NCBI GenBank assembly: GCA_035651595.1
Contig: DASRFJ010000087.1
Span: 21,631-85,630, forward strand
Source: JAFARZ01 sp035651595
Lineage (GTDB): Bacteria > Actinomycetota > Actinomycetes > Streptosporangiales > Streptosporangiaceae
Direction of reading: 5' to 3'
DNA: 64,000 bases
Positions 17,724 to 27,496 of this stretch are shown here, in pieces. The notes beneath the pieces are model-generated. The model was not told the origin of the DNA and did no database searches. It saw only the letters and a list, made by a program, of their open reading frames with translations. The position numbers and the translations under genes are program-made. Numbering within the stretch: the first letter of the stretch is position 1; each line of letters starts with the position of its first letter.

Positions 17724-19964
17724 CTAGCGCCACCAGGGCAGGCGGCGCTGCTCGGCGATATGGACCGCCGGGTCGGTGACCACGGACGCGTGAGCGCCGA
17801 GGTGGTGCAGGTGCTCGCGGATCCACAGCAGGTGCGCGTGGTGCCGGGCGCGGTCCAGGTCGTCGAGCGCCGGGACGTTCAGCGGGGCCAGCACCTGATT
17901 CGCGACCGGCCGGCCGACCAGCGTGGCCACCTCGTCGTAGAACCCGGCCAGCGTGCCCGCGGTGCGGGCCAGCGCGACCCTGGCCTCGGCCGTGCCCGGC
18001 GGCTCGACGCCGCCGTGATCAGGCGCACACGCATGCTCCGGGCGCAGGCTGGCCAGCGAGTACGCGGTCAGCCGCAGCCTGGTGCTGGCCATCACCAGTC
18101 GCCACAGCTCATCCCGGGAAACTCGCTTGCTGCCTTGCTCGGCGAGATACCCGCGGAGCGCCTCGTCCAGCCGGATGCCGGCCGTGACGGCGGCCGCCGC
18201 GGTCCCGGTGGGCGGCGTCGGGTACAGCCCGAGTGCCCAGTTGACCGCCTCGGTCAGGTACGCGGCGCCGCGTCGGTACGCGTCGGCGAGGTCGTCGCCG
18301 ACCACCGCGCCGGCGCCGCGCGGCCAGAACAGCACCCCGACCACCAGGCTCACCGCACAGCCGATCGCGACGTCCTCGATGCGCAGCTCACCGACCTTCC
18401 AGCCGATCGGATTGAGCAGGTTGAACAGCACGACCACGACGACGGTGAACGCGGCCTGGCCGAAGGTGAACGGCAGCGCACCCGGCGCGTAGGCCGCGAC
18501 CGCAACCGCGATCGGCAGCACGACCCACAGCGCGGTCTGGTTGTGCCCGCCGATGCCGAGCATCAGCAGCGCGCCGACGATGAACCCGATGACCGTGCCG
18601 CCGAGCGCGCGCAGCGCGGTGGATTCGGTGGTCGCCGCGTTGGTGCGCAGCACCGACATCGTGCCGAGCACCACCCAGAACCCGTGCTGCACGCCGGACA
18701 GGTCCGCGACGAGGACGGCGGCGGCCAGCGCGAGCGAGCCGCGCAGGCTGTTCAGCGTCCAGACCGAACGCATGCTGGCATGCCGCGCCATCACCCCGAT
18801 CGCTCCGGAGAGCGCGGCCACCCGCCGCTCCGCGGCGTCACCTCCCTCGGGAGGAGCGCCGTACCAGCCGCGGCGCCGCTGCGCGATCGTCTCCGGATCG
18901 GCGCGCCGGGTGGCGATCAGCGTGTCGGCGACGATGCCGCGCACCGTGACGGCGATCGCCTGCTCGTGGAACGCGCGCCGGGCGACCGCGAGCGTGGCGT
19001 CCTCGGATTGTCCGTCGGTGATCCGCTGCCGTTCGCAGCCGGCCGCCCGCAGCCGCTCCAGCTCGCCGAGCCGCGGCGTCACGTTCTCGCCGCGCAGCAG
19101 CGCGGCGATGTCCGCGAGGACGTTGCCGGTGGCCGCCAGTAGCTCACGGTCGTCAGGGAAACCGCGGTCTTCGGACATCGCGTCCGCGATCAGCGCGCTG
19201 TTCCACTCCAGCATCTGCACGACGCTGTACAGCCCCTGGTCGGCTGTCGCCAGGCCGGTGGGCCGGTACGGCGTGCTGGCGAACGTGTTCATCAGCTGTT
19301 CCTTGGCGTGCCGCGCCGCCTCCCGCTTGGCCTGCGGGTCCTCGCCGCGCACCAGGGCGTCGAGCAGGTCCGCCTGTGCCCGCGCGGTCGCCGCCGCCGC
19401 GGCCCGGAGCCTGCCGCCGGCGGCAGGCGCGGGGATCAGCAGCACGACGGCCGTGCATACGATGCAGGACAGCCACCAGCCCAGCAGCCGGTCCGGGATC
19501 ATGCCGGCCACGCCGGGGGAGGCGACCGGCAGCACGTAGGTGAGCAGCGCGGCGGTCACCCCGCCGGCGGCGTTCGGCCCGGCTACTCCGGCGAAGAAGA
19601 TGCCGAACGCCACGGGAATCGTCACGATCGTCGCCAGCGCCGTGGTGCCGTTCACCGCCGTCCCGATGGACAGCGCGATCGACCCGGTGATCGCCAGGCC
19701 CAGGTGCGCGATCACCTTGTCCTTGACCGCTCCGCCGAAATTGGCCATCACCAGGTTCGCGAACGAGCCGAACGCCGCGAACAGCGCCACCTGAAGGTTG
19801 CCGAAGCCCTTGTACGTGATCGCGAACAGCGCCGGCATCACCACCACGGCGCGCAGCGCGCGCAACGCCGCCGGCTTGGACCACTGCGGCCACCACTCCG
19901 GCCGCCGAAGCGGCGTCGCTGTCGTTACCTGGGCAGGCGAAGTCGCAACACGTGTCTGGGCCAT
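17724..19964 (-). CDS. FUSC family membrane protein
   Basis: A 746-residue integral membrane protein with two blocks of about five or six hydrophobic helices each. The first (about residues 30-185) starts ALRALRAVVVMPALFAITYKGFGNLQVALFAAFGSFANLVMANFGG. The second (about 400-550) contains LRGSLALAAAVLVADLSGVQHGFWVVLGTMSVLRTNAATTEST, the fusaric acid resistance protein-like signature. A cytosolic helical region lies between them and another at the C-terminus. Related proteins export aromatic acids or are uncharacterised. It ends 9 bp after the stop of the convergent aldo/keto reductase. Confidence 0.88.
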   Translation of the reverse strand: MAQTRVATSPAQVTTATPLRRPEWWPQWSKPAALRALRAVVVMPALFAITYKGFGNLQVALFAAFGSFANLVMANFGGAVKDKVIAHLGLAITGSIALSIGTAVNGTTALATIVTIPVAFGIFFAGVAGPNAAGGVTAALLTYVLPVASPGVAGMIPDRLLGWWLSCIVCTAVVLLIPAPAAGGRLRAAAAATARAQADLLDALVRGEDPQAKREAARHAKEQLMNTFASTPYRPTGLATADQGLYSVVQMLEWNSALIADAMSEDRGFPDDRELLAATGNVLADIAALLRGENVTPRLGELERLRAAGCERQRITDGQSEDATLAVARRAFHEQAIAVTVRGIVADTLIATRRADPETIAQRRRGWYGAPPEGGDAAERRVAALSGAIGVMARHASMRSVWTLNSLRGSLALAAAVLVADLSGVQHGFWVVLGTMSVLRTNAATTESTALRALGGTVIGFIVGALLMLGIGGHNQTALWVVLPIAVAVAAYAPGALPFTFGQAAFTVVVVVLFNLLNPIGWKVGELRIEDVAIGCAVSLVVGVLFWPRGAGAVVGDDLADAYRRGAAYLTEAVNWALGLYPTPPTGTAAAAVTAGIRLDEALRGYLAEQGSKRVSRDELWRLVMASTRLRLTAYSLASLRPEHACAPDHGGVEPPGTAEARVALARTAGTLAGFYDEVATLVGRPVANQVLAPLNVPALDDLDRARHHAHLLWIREHLHHLGAHASVVTDPAVHIAEQRRLPWWR

Positions 19965-20036
19965 TTGCCCAGTTTAAAGAACTCCCCCGAGCCCGGCACC
20001 CCGCCCCGGCTCCGGCGGCGCGGCGCGTCGGAAATG

Positions 20037-20083
20037 ATTGCGGACACTTACCCCCCCAAACTGGGTGGGTAAGTGTCCGCAAT
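20037..20083. repeat. 47-bp palindromic intergenic element, copy 2
   Basis: Identical over 47 bp to the element at 2351, with the same arms ATTGCGGACACTTACCC and GGGTAAGTGTCCGCAAT. Here it lies between two divergent genes, where a terminator would serve no obvious purpose. This argues for a binding site or mobile-type repeat. Confidence 0.9.
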
Positions 20084-20096
20084 AATCCGGCGCCTT

Positions 20097-20138
20097 CGCC
20101 AGCCGCCCGACATATCCGGATATGTCGGGCGACTGGCG
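20097..20138. repeat. 42-bp loopless palindrome centred on CATATCCGGATATG
   Basis: Both halves are 21 nt and match at 20 positions, so the whole 42 bp is a near-perfect palindrome with no spacer. The centre is CATATCCGGATATG at 20111-20124, flanked by CGCCCGA and TCGGGCG. It lies 13 bp from the 47-bp element, and its core resembles the sites near copies 1 and 4. Confidence 0.85.
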
Positions 20139-20344
20139 GGGGCGTGGACGTGGGCGGGCGGGCGAGGGCGGTGGAGCGGGTCGGCGCAGCGGATAAGGAG
20201 CAATCCGGGCGCGGCTAGCGCCGCCGCAGGCGACGGAACGAGCAATCCGGACGCAACCAACCGCACCGGACCGTCGCACAAAACACCCCAACACGACGAA
20301 ATCCGTATCTTCCTGATATGTAATGAACCGTGGTTTAATCGGCC

Positions 20345-21952
20345 ATGGGCGCGGATGTGACGCTGGATGACGATGCCAGGCTGGAGCACCTCGGGTACCG
20401 GCCGCAGCTGAACCGGGTGCTGGGGCTGTTCGCCAACTTCTCCGTGGCGTTCACGTACCTGTCGCCGATGGTGGGCATCTACACGCTGTTCGTGTTCGGC
20501 CTGGGCATGGGCGGCCCGGCCTACATCTGGCTGACCTGGATCCCGGTCGCCGGGATGCTCCTGGTGGCGCTCGTGTTCGGCGAGCTGGCCAGCCATTATC
20601 CGGTGGCCGGCGCCCTCTACCAGTACAGCAAGTACAACGTGGGCCGAACGTACGGGTGGTTCGTCGGCTGGTTCTACGGCATCGCGCTGCTGGTCACCGT
20701 CGCGTCCGTGGACACCGGCGTGGTCAGCTACGCGATAGCGCTCGGCCACAACTGGTTCGGCTGGAACTTCAGCGCGACAAGCCACACGACGATCCTGGTC
20801 GTCACGCTGATCCTGCTCGCCATCCAGACGACGCTGAACATGACCGGCGCCCGCGTCATGGGCCGGGTGGCGCAGTTCGGCGTGTACGTGGAGATCGTCG
20901 GGACCTTCGGCATCGCGATCATCCTGGCCATTCACGGGTTCCACCACGGGGCCGGCTACCTGGCCAGCACGCAGAACGTGCAGCACGCCGCCACGAACCC
21001 GCTCGGCCTGAACTTCAACGGCAGCTGGATCGGTGCCGCGCTGATCGCCGTGCTCGCGCCGGTGTACATCTTCTACGGCTTCGAGTCGGCGGGGGACATC
21101 TCCGAGGAGACCAAGGACGCCGGCCGCCAGGTGCCGCGCGCCATGCGGCTCGCCCTGATCTGGGGCGGCATCGCGTCGTTCGTGCTGACCGGCGCGCTGC
21201 TGCTGGCCATCCCTGGCGGAACCGGCGGGCTCGGCAAGGCCGTCAGCGGCGGCATCCCGTACATCCTCGGCCAGTTGCCCAGCGGGCTCCAGGACTTCCT
21301 GCTGCTGCTGATCATCTTCGCGTTCTTCTCGTGCGGCAGCTCGGTGCAGGGCGCCGGCAGCCGGCTCGCGTTCTCCTATGCCAGGGACGGCGCGCTGCCC
21401 GGCTCTGGCTGGATCTCCACGGTGAACGCGCGGTTCAAGACCCCGGTGAACGCGCTGTTCGCCGGCGCGCTGCTGACCGTGCTGTTCGTGGCCCTGGAGT
21501 TCGCCTCGCCCACGCACAACGTGAAGATCCTCTTCTTCACCTATCCGGCCAACACCAGCGTGCTCCTGTCACTGGTGTCGTTCGGCGTCAGCGGCATCTA
21601 CCTGTCGTTCCTGCTGACGCTCATCGGCTACCTGATCGCCCGGGCGCGCGGCTGGACGCCGGCCGGCCGGTTCCAGCTCAACCGCTGGGCCTGGCCGGTC
21701 GCCATCGCGGGCACCGTCTACCTGGCCCTGATGCTGGTCAACGTCGTCGCGCCGACCGGCCTGAGCAGCCCTCGCGCGCTGTTCAACATAGACTGGATCA
21801 CGCTGGTCGTGATGATCGTCGTCGCCATCGTCGGCGTGATCCTGTTCCTGGCCGCACACCGCGGCAAAGCGATAGGCGAACACCTGATCGATACCGACGC
21901 GCCAGGCACCCCAAAGACCCAAGCGGAAACCCCGGCCGCGCCGGAGGCGTGA
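20345..21952 (+). CDS. APC family amino acid permease
   Basis: A 535-residue transporter with about twelve hydrophobic helices. The N-terminus (LGYRPQLNRVLGLFANFSVAFTYLSPMVGIYTLF) and GELASHYPVAGALYQYSKYNVGRTYGWFVGWFYG are typical of the amino acid-polyamine-organocation family. FYGFESAGDISEETKDAGRQVPRAM is the conserved helix 6-7 loop. It should take up an amino acid or amine with protons or sodium. The C-terminal 30 residues are polar, Pro/Ala-rich and cytosolic. The family level is secure; the substrate is not. Confidence 0.93.
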   Translation: MGADVTLDDDARLEHLGYRPQLNRVLGLFANFSVAFTYLSPMVGIYTLFVFGLGMGGPAYIWLTWIPVAGMLLVALVFGELASHYPVAGALYQYSKYNVGRTYGWFVGWFYGIALLVTVASVDTGVVSYAIALGHNWFGWNFSATSHTTILVVTLILLAIQTTLNMTGARVMGRVAQFGVYVEIVGTFGIAIILAIHGFHHGAGYLASTQNVQHAATNPLGLNFNGSWIGAALIAVLAPVYIFYGFESAGDISEETKDAGRQVPRAMRLALIWGGIASFVLTGALLLAIPGGTGGLGKAVSGGIPYILGQLPSGLQDFLLLLIIFAFFSCGSSVQGAGSRLAFSYARDGALPGSGWISTVNARFKTPVNALFAGALLTVLFVALEFASPTHNVKILFFTYPANTSVLLSLVSFGVSGIYLSFLLTLIGYLIARARGWTPAGRFQLNRWAWPVAIAGTVYLALMLVNVVAPTGLSSPRALFNIDWITLVVMIVVAIVGVILFLAAHRGKAIGEHLIDTDAPGTPKTQAETPAAPEA

Positions 21953-22015
21953 TCGCCCCTGCGCCCGTGGTAATGTGAAACGCTACCTGGCGCATGGCCG
22001 GGTCAGGGCGGGACC

Positions 22016-22090
22016 GTGTCGCGTAGACACTGGCTGCACCCTCATGCGGCGCCTGCCTGGAACTGTTAGTCCTAACTCCTAAGGAGCCAC
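22016..22090 (+). promoter_or_regulatory. rpsO 5' leader with RBS hairpin
   Basis: The leader contains GTGTC-GCGTA-GACAC (22016-22030) and, just before the start, CTCCTAAGGAG (22077-22087), which can pair the Shine-Dalgarno AAGGAG with an upstream CTCCT. S15 represses its own translation in several bacteria through leader structures, so autoregulation is plausible; the structure here is not matched to a known leader class. Confidence 0.45.
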
Positions 22091-22360
22091 GTGCCGCTCG
22101 ACACCGCCATCAAGAAGGAAATCCTGGCGGAGTACGCGACCAGTGAGGGTGACACCGGTTCGCCGGAAGTCCAGGTCGCGCTGCTGACCAGGCGTATCAA
22201 CCACCTGACTGAGCACCTGAAGACGCACACCCACGACCACCACAGCCGCCGAGGGCTGCTGCTGCTGGTCGGCCGGCGTCGCAGGCTCATGAAGTACCTG
22301 CAGAAGAAGGACATCGCGCGCTACCGCGCGATCCGGGAGCGCCTGGGGATTCGGCGCTAG
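22091..22360 (+). CDS. rpsO: 30S ribosomal protein S15
   Basis: The 89-residue protein has the normal S15 length and signature: [55 protein letters not shown] and the basic end LGIRR. S15 binds the central domain of 16S rRNA early in 30S assembly. GTG at 22091 follows the strong RBS AAGGAG at 22080. It is followed by pnp, the usual order in bacteria, and the two are usually co-transcribed. Confidence 0.97.
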   Translation: MPLDTAIKKEILAEYATSEGDTGSPEVQVALLTRRINHLTEHLKTHTHDHHSRRGLLLLVGRRRRLMKYLQKKDIARYRAIRERLGIRR

Positions 22361-22405
22361 ACGCAGGACAGCAACTGAATAACGAGAACTGACATCCCGT
22401 AGCCC

Positions 22406-22428
22406 CCGGCCCCGAGCGCCAGGGCCGG
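22406..22428 (+). promoter_or_regulatory. Hairpin in rpsO-pnp intergenic RNA
   Basis: CCGGCCC and GGGCCGG form a 7-bp GC stem over a 9-nt loop in the 223-bp rpsO-pnp spacer. A further short palindrome CTTCGATCGAAG lies at 22485-22496. In Streptomyces and E. coli the rpsO-pnp spacer carries an RNase III-processed stem and supports PNPase autoregulation. This structure could be the counterpart, by position only. Confidence 0.45.
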
Positions 22429-22568
22429 TCCTCGGTAGTGGTCCCCGGGTCCCGCAACGCAAGGCAAGCACCACCACCCGCGGACTTCGATCGAAGACCG
22501 GCCGGCGAACCCCCAGCGGTAGCCAGGCCGAATGCGGCACGGCGGCGGGTGGGTGCGGGATCTACCGC

Positions 22569-22576
22569 AAGGAGGT
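22569..22576 (+). promoter_or_regulatory. pnp ribosome binding site
   Basis: AAGGAGGT, a full Shine-Dalgarno match, lies 7 nt before the GTG at 22584 and fixes that codon as the start of pnp. Confidence 0.85.
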
Positions 22577-22583
22577 CTCACCC

Positions 22584-24953
22584 GTGGAGGGTGTCCGCAG
22601 TGCCGAAGCCGTTATAGACAACGGCGAATTCGGCGTTCACAAGATCAGGTTCGAGACGGGCAGACTAGCCCGCCAGGCCGCGGGATCCGCCCTGGTGATC
22701 CTCGACGACGAGACCGTGGTGCTATCCGCCACCACGGCCTCCAAGCAGCCGAAGTCGGACCTGGATTTCTTCCCGCTCACCGTGGATGTGGAGGAGCGGA
22801 TGTACGCGGCGGGCCGGATTCCCGGCTCGTTTTTCCGTAGAGAGGGCCGTCCGTCCGAGGACGCGATCCTCACCTGCCGGCTCATCGACCGGCCGCTGCG
22901 CCCCAGCTTCGTAAAGGGCCTCAGGAACGAGATCCAGATCGTCGAGACGATCATGGCGCTGCACCCCGAGCATCTGTACGACGTCGTGGCGATCAATGCC
23001 GCGTCCATGTCCACCCAGATCGCCGGCCTGCCGTTCTCCGGCCCGATCGGCGGCGTCCGCGTCGCCCTGATCAAGGGCCAGTGGGTGGCGTTCCCGACCC
23101 ATCCGCAGCTCGCCGAAGCCACCTTCGACATGGTGGTGGCCGGCCGGGTGCTCGAGGATGGCGACGTCGCGATCATGATGGTCGAGGCGGAGTCCACACC
23201 GGAGACGCTCAAGCTGCTGGCCGAGGAGAACACGCAGGCCGTCGCGCCGACCGAGGACACGGTCGCCGAGGGCCTCGAGGCCGCCAAGCCGTTCATCAAG
23301 GTGCTGTGCGAGGCTCAGCAACGGCTGGCGCAAGACGTCGCCGCCGCCGAGACCCACAGGGCGACCGAGTACCCGCTGTTCGTCGACTACGAGCAGGACG
23401 TCTACGACGCGGTCGCGGCCGAGGTGTCCGCCGAGCTCGCGAACGCGCTCACGATCGCGGGCAAGCACGACCGCGAGGACGAGACCGACCGGGTGAAGGC
23501 GCTGGCCAAGGAGAAGCTGGCCGAGCAGTTCGAGGGCCGCGAGAAGGAGATCTCCGCCGCGTTCCGCAGCCTCACCAAGAAGCTGGTCCGCGAGCGGATC
23601 ATCAGCGAGGGTGTCCGCATCGACGGCCGCGGCCTCACCGACATCCGCACGCTGTCCGCCAGCACGCATGTGCTGCCGCGGGTGCACGGGTCCGCGCTGT
23701 TCGAGCGCGGCGAGACCCAGATCCTGGGCGTGACGACGCTGAACATGCTGCGCATGGAGCAGATGATCGACACGCTCAACCCGGAGCGCACCAAGCGCTA
23801 CATGCACAACTACAACATGCCGCCGTATTCGACCGGCGAGACCGGCCGGGTCGGCAGTCCGAAGCGACGCGAGATCGGCCACGGCGCCCTCGCCGAGCGG
23901 GCCCTGATCCCGGTGCTGCCCACCAGGGAAGAGTTCCCGTACGCGATCCGCCAGGTCTCCGAGGCGGTCGGCTCGAACGGCTCCACCTCCATGGGCAGTG
24001 TCTGCGCCTCCACGATGGCGCTGCTCGACGCCGGCGTCCCGCTGAAGGACATGGTCTCCGGCATCGCCATGGGCCTGATCCACGAGGGCGGCCAGTACGT
24101 CACGCTGACCGACATCCTCGGCGCCGAGGACGCGTTCGGCGACATGGACTTCAAGGTGGCCGGCACCGAGCAGGTCATCACCGCGCTCCAGCTCGACACC
24201 AAGCTCGACGGCATCCCGGCGAGCGTGCTGGCCGCCGCGCTGAAGCAGGCCCGTGCCGCCCGGATGAGCATCCTCGACGTGATGAAGCAAGCGATCACCG
24301 CGCCGGGCGAGATGTCCCCGAACGCGCCGCGGATCATCACGATCAAGGTCCCGGTCGACAAGATCGGCGAGGTCATCGGCCCGAAGGGCAAGATGATCAA
24401 CTCGATCCAGGACGACACCGGCGCCGAGATCACCATCGAGGACGACGGCACGATCTACGTCGGCGCGACCGACGGCCCGTCCGCGGAGGCGGCCCGGGCC
24501 GCGATCAACGCGATCGCGAACCCGCACATGCCCGAGGTGGGCGAGCGCTTCCTCGGCACGGTCGTCAAGACCACGACGTTCGGCGCGTTCGTCAGCCTGC
24601 TGCCCGGCAAGGACGGCCTGCTGCACATCACGCAGATCCGCAAGCTGCACGGCGGCAAGCGGATCGAGAACATCGACGACGTGATGCACATCGGCGACAA
24701 GGTCCAGGTCGAGATCCGCGAAGTGGACGACCGCGGCAAGCTGAGCCTGGTGCCCGTCGAGGTGCTGGAGCGCGAGGCGGCGGGCGAGGACCTGTCCGGC
24801 GGCGTCTCGGACGGCCCGCGCGAGCCCCGCGGCGACCGCGGCCCGCGCGACCGTGACCGCGGCGATCGCGGGGACCGCGGGGACAGGGGCGGCGACGGCG
24901 ACGGCCATCGCCGGACCCGGCACCGCTCCCGCGGGCAAGGACACCACGAGTAA
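22584..24953 (+). CDS. pnp: Polyribonucleotide nucleotidyltransferase
   Basis: The 789-residue PNPase phosphorolyses RNA 3' to 5' and in actinobacteria also makes 3' tails. Order: first RNase PH domain (about 10-150, with [16 protein letters not shown]), an alpha-helical domain, the second RNase PH domain (about 340-560, with [24 protein letters not shown]), a KH domain (about 585-645, with [15 protein letters not shown]) and an S1 domain (about 650-720, with [25 protein letters not shown]). The C-terminus has a short Arg/Asp/Gly repeat ([13 protein letters not shown]) that may bind RNA. The M16 peptidase ATG follows its TAA immediately. Confidence 0.97.
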   Translation: MEGVRSAEAVIDNGEFGVHKIRFETGRLARQAAGSALVILDDETVVLSATTASKQPKSDLDFFPLTVDVEERMYAAGRIPGSFFRREGRPSEDAILTCRLIDRPLRPSFVKGLRNEIQIVETIMALHPEHLYDVVAINAASMSTQIAGLPFSGPIGGVRVALIKGQWVAFPTHPQLAEATFDMVVAGRVLEDGDVAIMMVEAESTPETLKLLAEENTQAVAPTEDTVAEGLEAAKPFIKVLCEAQQRLAQDVAAAETHRATEYPLFVDYEQDVYDAVAAEVSAELANALTIAGKHDREDETDRVKALAKEKLAEQFEGREKEISAAFRSLTKKLVRERIISEGVRIDGRGLTDIRTLSASTHVLPRVHGSALFERGETQILGVTTLNMLRMEQMIDTLNPERTKRYMHNYNMPPYSTGETGRVGSPKRREIGHGALAERALIPVLPTREEFPYAIRQVSEAVGSNGSTSMGSVCASTMALLDAGVPLKDMVSGIAMGLIHEGGQYVTLTDILGAEDAFGDMDFKVAGTEQVITALQLDTKLDGIPASVLAAALKQARAARMSILDVMKQAITAPGEMSPNAPRIITIKVPVDKIGEVIGPKGKMINSIQDDTGAEITIEDDGTIYVGATDGPSAEAARAAINAIANPHMPEVGERFLGTVVKTTTFGAFVSLLPGKDGLLHITQIRKLHGGKRIENIDDVMHIGDKVQVEIREVDDRGKLSLVPVEVLEREAAGEDLSGGVSDGPREPRGDRGPRDRDRGDRGDRGDRGGDGDGHRRTRHRSRGQGHHE

Positions 24954-26258
24954 ATGGCGGCCGACACGGTCGACGTCCGCCGGACGGTACTCCCTGGCGG
25001 CCTGCGGGTCGTCACGGAGTTCCTTCCGGCGGTGCGCTCGGTAGCACTGGGTATCTGGGTGGGCGTCGGCTCGCGTGACGAGGACCTCCCGCACGCGGGC
25101 GCGACCCACTACCTCGAGCACCTGCTGTTCAAGGGGACGAGCAGGCGCACCGCGCTGGAGATCTCCGCGGAGATGGACGCGGTCGGCGGCGAGATGAACG
25201 CGTTCACCGCCAAGGAGTACACGTGCTACTACGCGCGCGTGCTCGACGCGGACCTGCCGCTCGCGGTGGACATCCTCTCGGACATGGTGACCAGTTCCCT
25301 GATCACGGCGAAGGACGTCGACGCGGAGCGCAACGTCGTCCTCGAAGAGATCGCCATGAACGAGGACGATCCGGCGGATACCGTCCACGAGGCGTTCAGC
25401 GCCCGGCTGTTCGGCGACACCCCGCTGGGCCGGCCGATTCTGGGCACCGTGGACTCGATCAACAAGATCACCCGCGAGCAGATCTTCGAGCACTACCGGG
25501 ACCGGTACACCGCGCCGCACCTGGTCGTGTCGGCGGCCGGGAACCTGGACCACGACACGGTCACCGAGCTGGTCCGCGCCGCGTTCGGCGGCGCGCTGAC
25601 CGGGCCGGGCACCGCCGCCGACCCGGCCCCGCCGCGGCTCAACGACGGCGCCGCCGTGCTCGGCGAGCGGGCGGGCACCGGCGTCCAGCTGGTGTCCCGC
25701 GGCATCGAGCAGGCCAACCTGGTGCTCGGCTGCGAGGCGCTGGCCAGGACCGACGACCGCCGGTTCGCGCTCGGCGTGCTGAACGCCGCGTTCGGCGGCG
25801 GCATGTCGTCGCGGCTGTTCCAGGAGGTACGCGAGAAGCGCGGCCTGGCCTACTCGGTGTACAGCTTCTCCGCGCAGCACGCCGACACCGGCATGTGGGG
25901 CATCTACGTGGGCTGCCTGCCGTCCAAGGCGGACGAGGTGCTGGCGATCTGCAACGAGGAAATCGCCCGGGTGGTCGACGGCGGTCTCACCGACGCCGAA
26001 CTCGCCCGCGGCAAGGGCCAGGTACGCGGCTCGATCGTGCTCGGCCTCGAGGACCCGTCCTCGCGGATGAGCCGGCTGGGCAAGTCCGAGCTGGTCTACC
26101 CGCGCCTCGAGCCGGTGGACGACGTCCTCACCGCCATCGACGCGGTCACCCACGACGACATCCGCGCCGTGGCAGCCGAGATCTTTACCAAACCCAAGGC
26201 GCTGGCCGTCGTCGGCCCGTTCGATGACGCCGACTCCTTTACCGGCGCTCTCTCTTAA
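24954..26258 (+). CDS. M16 family zinc peptidase
   Basis: The 434-residue peptidase carries the inverted zinc motif HYLEHLLFKGT (HxxEH, about residues 61-65) with the downstream glutamate in the ERNVVLEEIAMNEDDP region, and the C-terminal M16 partner domain (LVLGCEALARTDDRRFALGVLNAAFGGGMSSRLFQEVREKRGLAYSVYS). It is a cytosolic processing-peptidase-like metalloprotease. The rpsO-pnp-M16 order is conserved in actinobacteria, where dapB normally follows. Here dapB is displaced by about 2.2 kb. Its ATG abuts the pnp stop, so the two are an operon. Confidence 0.93.
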   Translation: MAADTVDVRRTVLPGGLRVVTEFLPAVRSVALGIWVGVGSRDEDLPHAGATHYLEHLLFKGTSRRTALEISAEMDAVGGEMNAFTAKEYTCYYARVLDADLPLAVDILSDMVTSSLITAKDVDAERNVVLEEIAMNEDDPADTVHEAFSARLFGDTPLGRPILGTVDSINKITREQIFEHYRDRYTAPHLVVSAAGNLDHDTVTELVRAAFGGALTGPGTAADPAPPRLNDGAAVLGERAGTGVQLVSRGIEQANLVLGCEALARTDDRRFALGVLNAAFGGGMSSRLFQEVREKRGLAYSVYSFSAQHADTGMWGIYVGCLPSKADEVLAICNEEIARVVDGGLTDAELARGKGQVRGSIVLGLEDPSSRMSRLGKSELVYPRLEPVDDVLTAIDAVTHDDIRAVAAEIFTKPKALAVVGPFDDADSFTGALS

Positions 26259-26318
26259 CGACAAACGCTTCGCCGCCCGCTCACCGCGTTTGGCAAGCAC
26301 GGTGAGCGGCGCGGCAAT

Positions 26319-27473
26319 CTACCTTGATCTTGGGTAGGGGCGTCGTGGCCCGTCGGGATAATTCACGCACCAGGGGCAGTCGGGGCGCCGGACTAGCGGC
26401 GCCCTGGTGAAGGACATTGTCGCATAGTTGAACTCAAGGCACTCGCTGCTGACCGTGGGGTTCATGCCGACCAGGAACCGGATGGACTCCCACGCGATCA
26501 TGTTCCCCACTATGCCGGATTGAGCACCGACAATGCCGCCGTACTCGGCCTTCGGCACGAACGGCACGGTCCGCTCCCGGCCGTGCTGGCTGACGAACTG
26601 GGCGTACAGGCAGTGCCAGCATGCGGTCAGGCCGGGAATGACCAGGAAGCCAAGCAGCCCGACATGGAAGGAGTAGCTTCCGCCGATGTAGTGCGGGGTG
26701 TCCGGCCAGCAGGCCTCGGTAACCACGTCGGCGACCGCTAGAGTGCTGGGCTTGTCCGCGCAGCTGATCACCAGGTCGGCCGGGACGGCCAGATCCGCCA
26801 GGTCAGCGGCCGTCAGCACCTTGCGTTTCTCCGGACGAAGCACGACATCCGGGTTGAGCCTACCGAGCCGGGCCGCAAGGGCTTCGACCTTGCTCTGCCC
26901 GACGTCATCGAGCGAGTAGGCGAACTGCCGGGTGAGGTTACTTTCCTCGACCACGTCGTCGTCGCACACGACGAGCGTGCCAATTCCGGCTCCCGCGAGC
27001 GCGGTGGCGACGATCGTGCCGAGTCCGCCGGCGCCGAGGATGACCACCGAGGTAGACCGGATGCGGTCCTGGACGCCAAGACCGGTCTGGTTGGCCACTA
27101 GCCCGGAGTCGCAGAGATCTTGGAACATGCTGATCTGCCGGTGATAGCGCTGTACCTGGGCAGGGGTCAGCTTGGTTAGCCCTTCGTCTGGGCTGGCGGT
27201 CAGGCTTAGCAAGCGCTCCTCGCGCAGCGCCGCGAGCGCGCTGCCGACCTCGCTGGCCAGTTCCTGAGACGCACCGCACACGCTCTCGACGAGTTCCTCG
27301 ACGGTATGCGTACCATTTAACAGAGGAACAAGGCGAAGAATGGTCTCAGTCGCCATGAAGCGCTTAACCCGGCGATCCGACGTGGAGATAAAGAGCAGCT
27401 CGTTTCCGTCGCGCTCTACCACGAGGCTTTCCCGCAGCCGCGGACGCCATTGGGGCACGTTAAAGTCAGTCAA
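26319..27473 (-). CDS. RRE-ThiF: E1-like adenylating enzyme
   Basis: A 384-residue protein with two parts. Residues about 8-95 (LRESLVVERDGNELLFISTSDRRVKRFM, then LVPLLNGTHTVEELVESV) look like a PqqD/RiPP-recognition winged-helix domain. Residues about 110-375 form a ThiF/MoeB/E1-like domain: the Rossmann loop GAGGLG near 148, DDDVVEESNLTRQF near 172, CADKPS, and two zinc-knuckle pairs, CWHC near 284 and CPWC near 366. E1-like enzymes adenylate peptide C-termini or side-chain carboxylates; MccB and PaaA combine such a domain with an RRE. The start is TTG at 27473, 7 nt after GGAG. A small secreted-peptide gene ends 23 bp upstream on the same strand. Its substrate is inferred, not shown. Confidence 0.85.
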   Translation of the reverse strand: MTDFNVPQWRPRLRESLVVERDGNELLFISTSDRRVKRFMATETILRLVPLLNGTHTVEELVESVCGASQELASEVGSALAALREERLLSLTASPDEGLTKLTPAQVQRYHRQISMFQDLCDSGLVANQTGLGVQDRIRSTSVVILGAGGLGTIVATALAGAGIGTLVVCDDDVVEESNLTRQFAYSLDDVGQSKVEALAARLGRLNPDVVLRPEKRKVLTAADLADLAVPADLVISCADKPSTLAVADVVTEACWPDTPHYIGGSYSFHVGLLGFLVIPGLTACWHCLYAQFVSQHGRERTVPFVPKAEYGGIVGAQSGIVGNMIAWESIRFLVGMNPTVSSECLEFNYATMSFTRAPLVRRPDCPWCVNYPDGPRRPYPRSR

Positions 27474-27496
27474 TACAGTGCTCCAAGTGCCAGCAG

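Larger units (their letters stand above)
19965..20344. promoter_or_regulatory. Divergent intergenic region with two large palindromes
   Basis: This 380-bp stretch separates the starts of the FUSC and APC genes and must carry both promoters. It holds the second 47-bp palindrome (20037) and a 42-bp palindrome (20097), described separately. The last 100 bp before the APC start becomes AT-richer (for example TCTTCCTGATATGTAATG around 20310), a likely promoter zone for the permease. Confidence 0.6.

Noticed and set aside
22016..22087. A named riboswitch or S15 leader class before rpsO
   Set aside because: Only short local hairpins can be seen. I could not match a conserved consensus, so only a generic leader was annotated.
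22722..26300. Antisense open frame of 1192 codons opposite pnp and the M16 gene
   Set aside because: It is the low-stop shadow frame of GC-rich coding DNA. The plus-strand genes have full family matches, and the antisense product is Arg/His/Val-rich without any domain.
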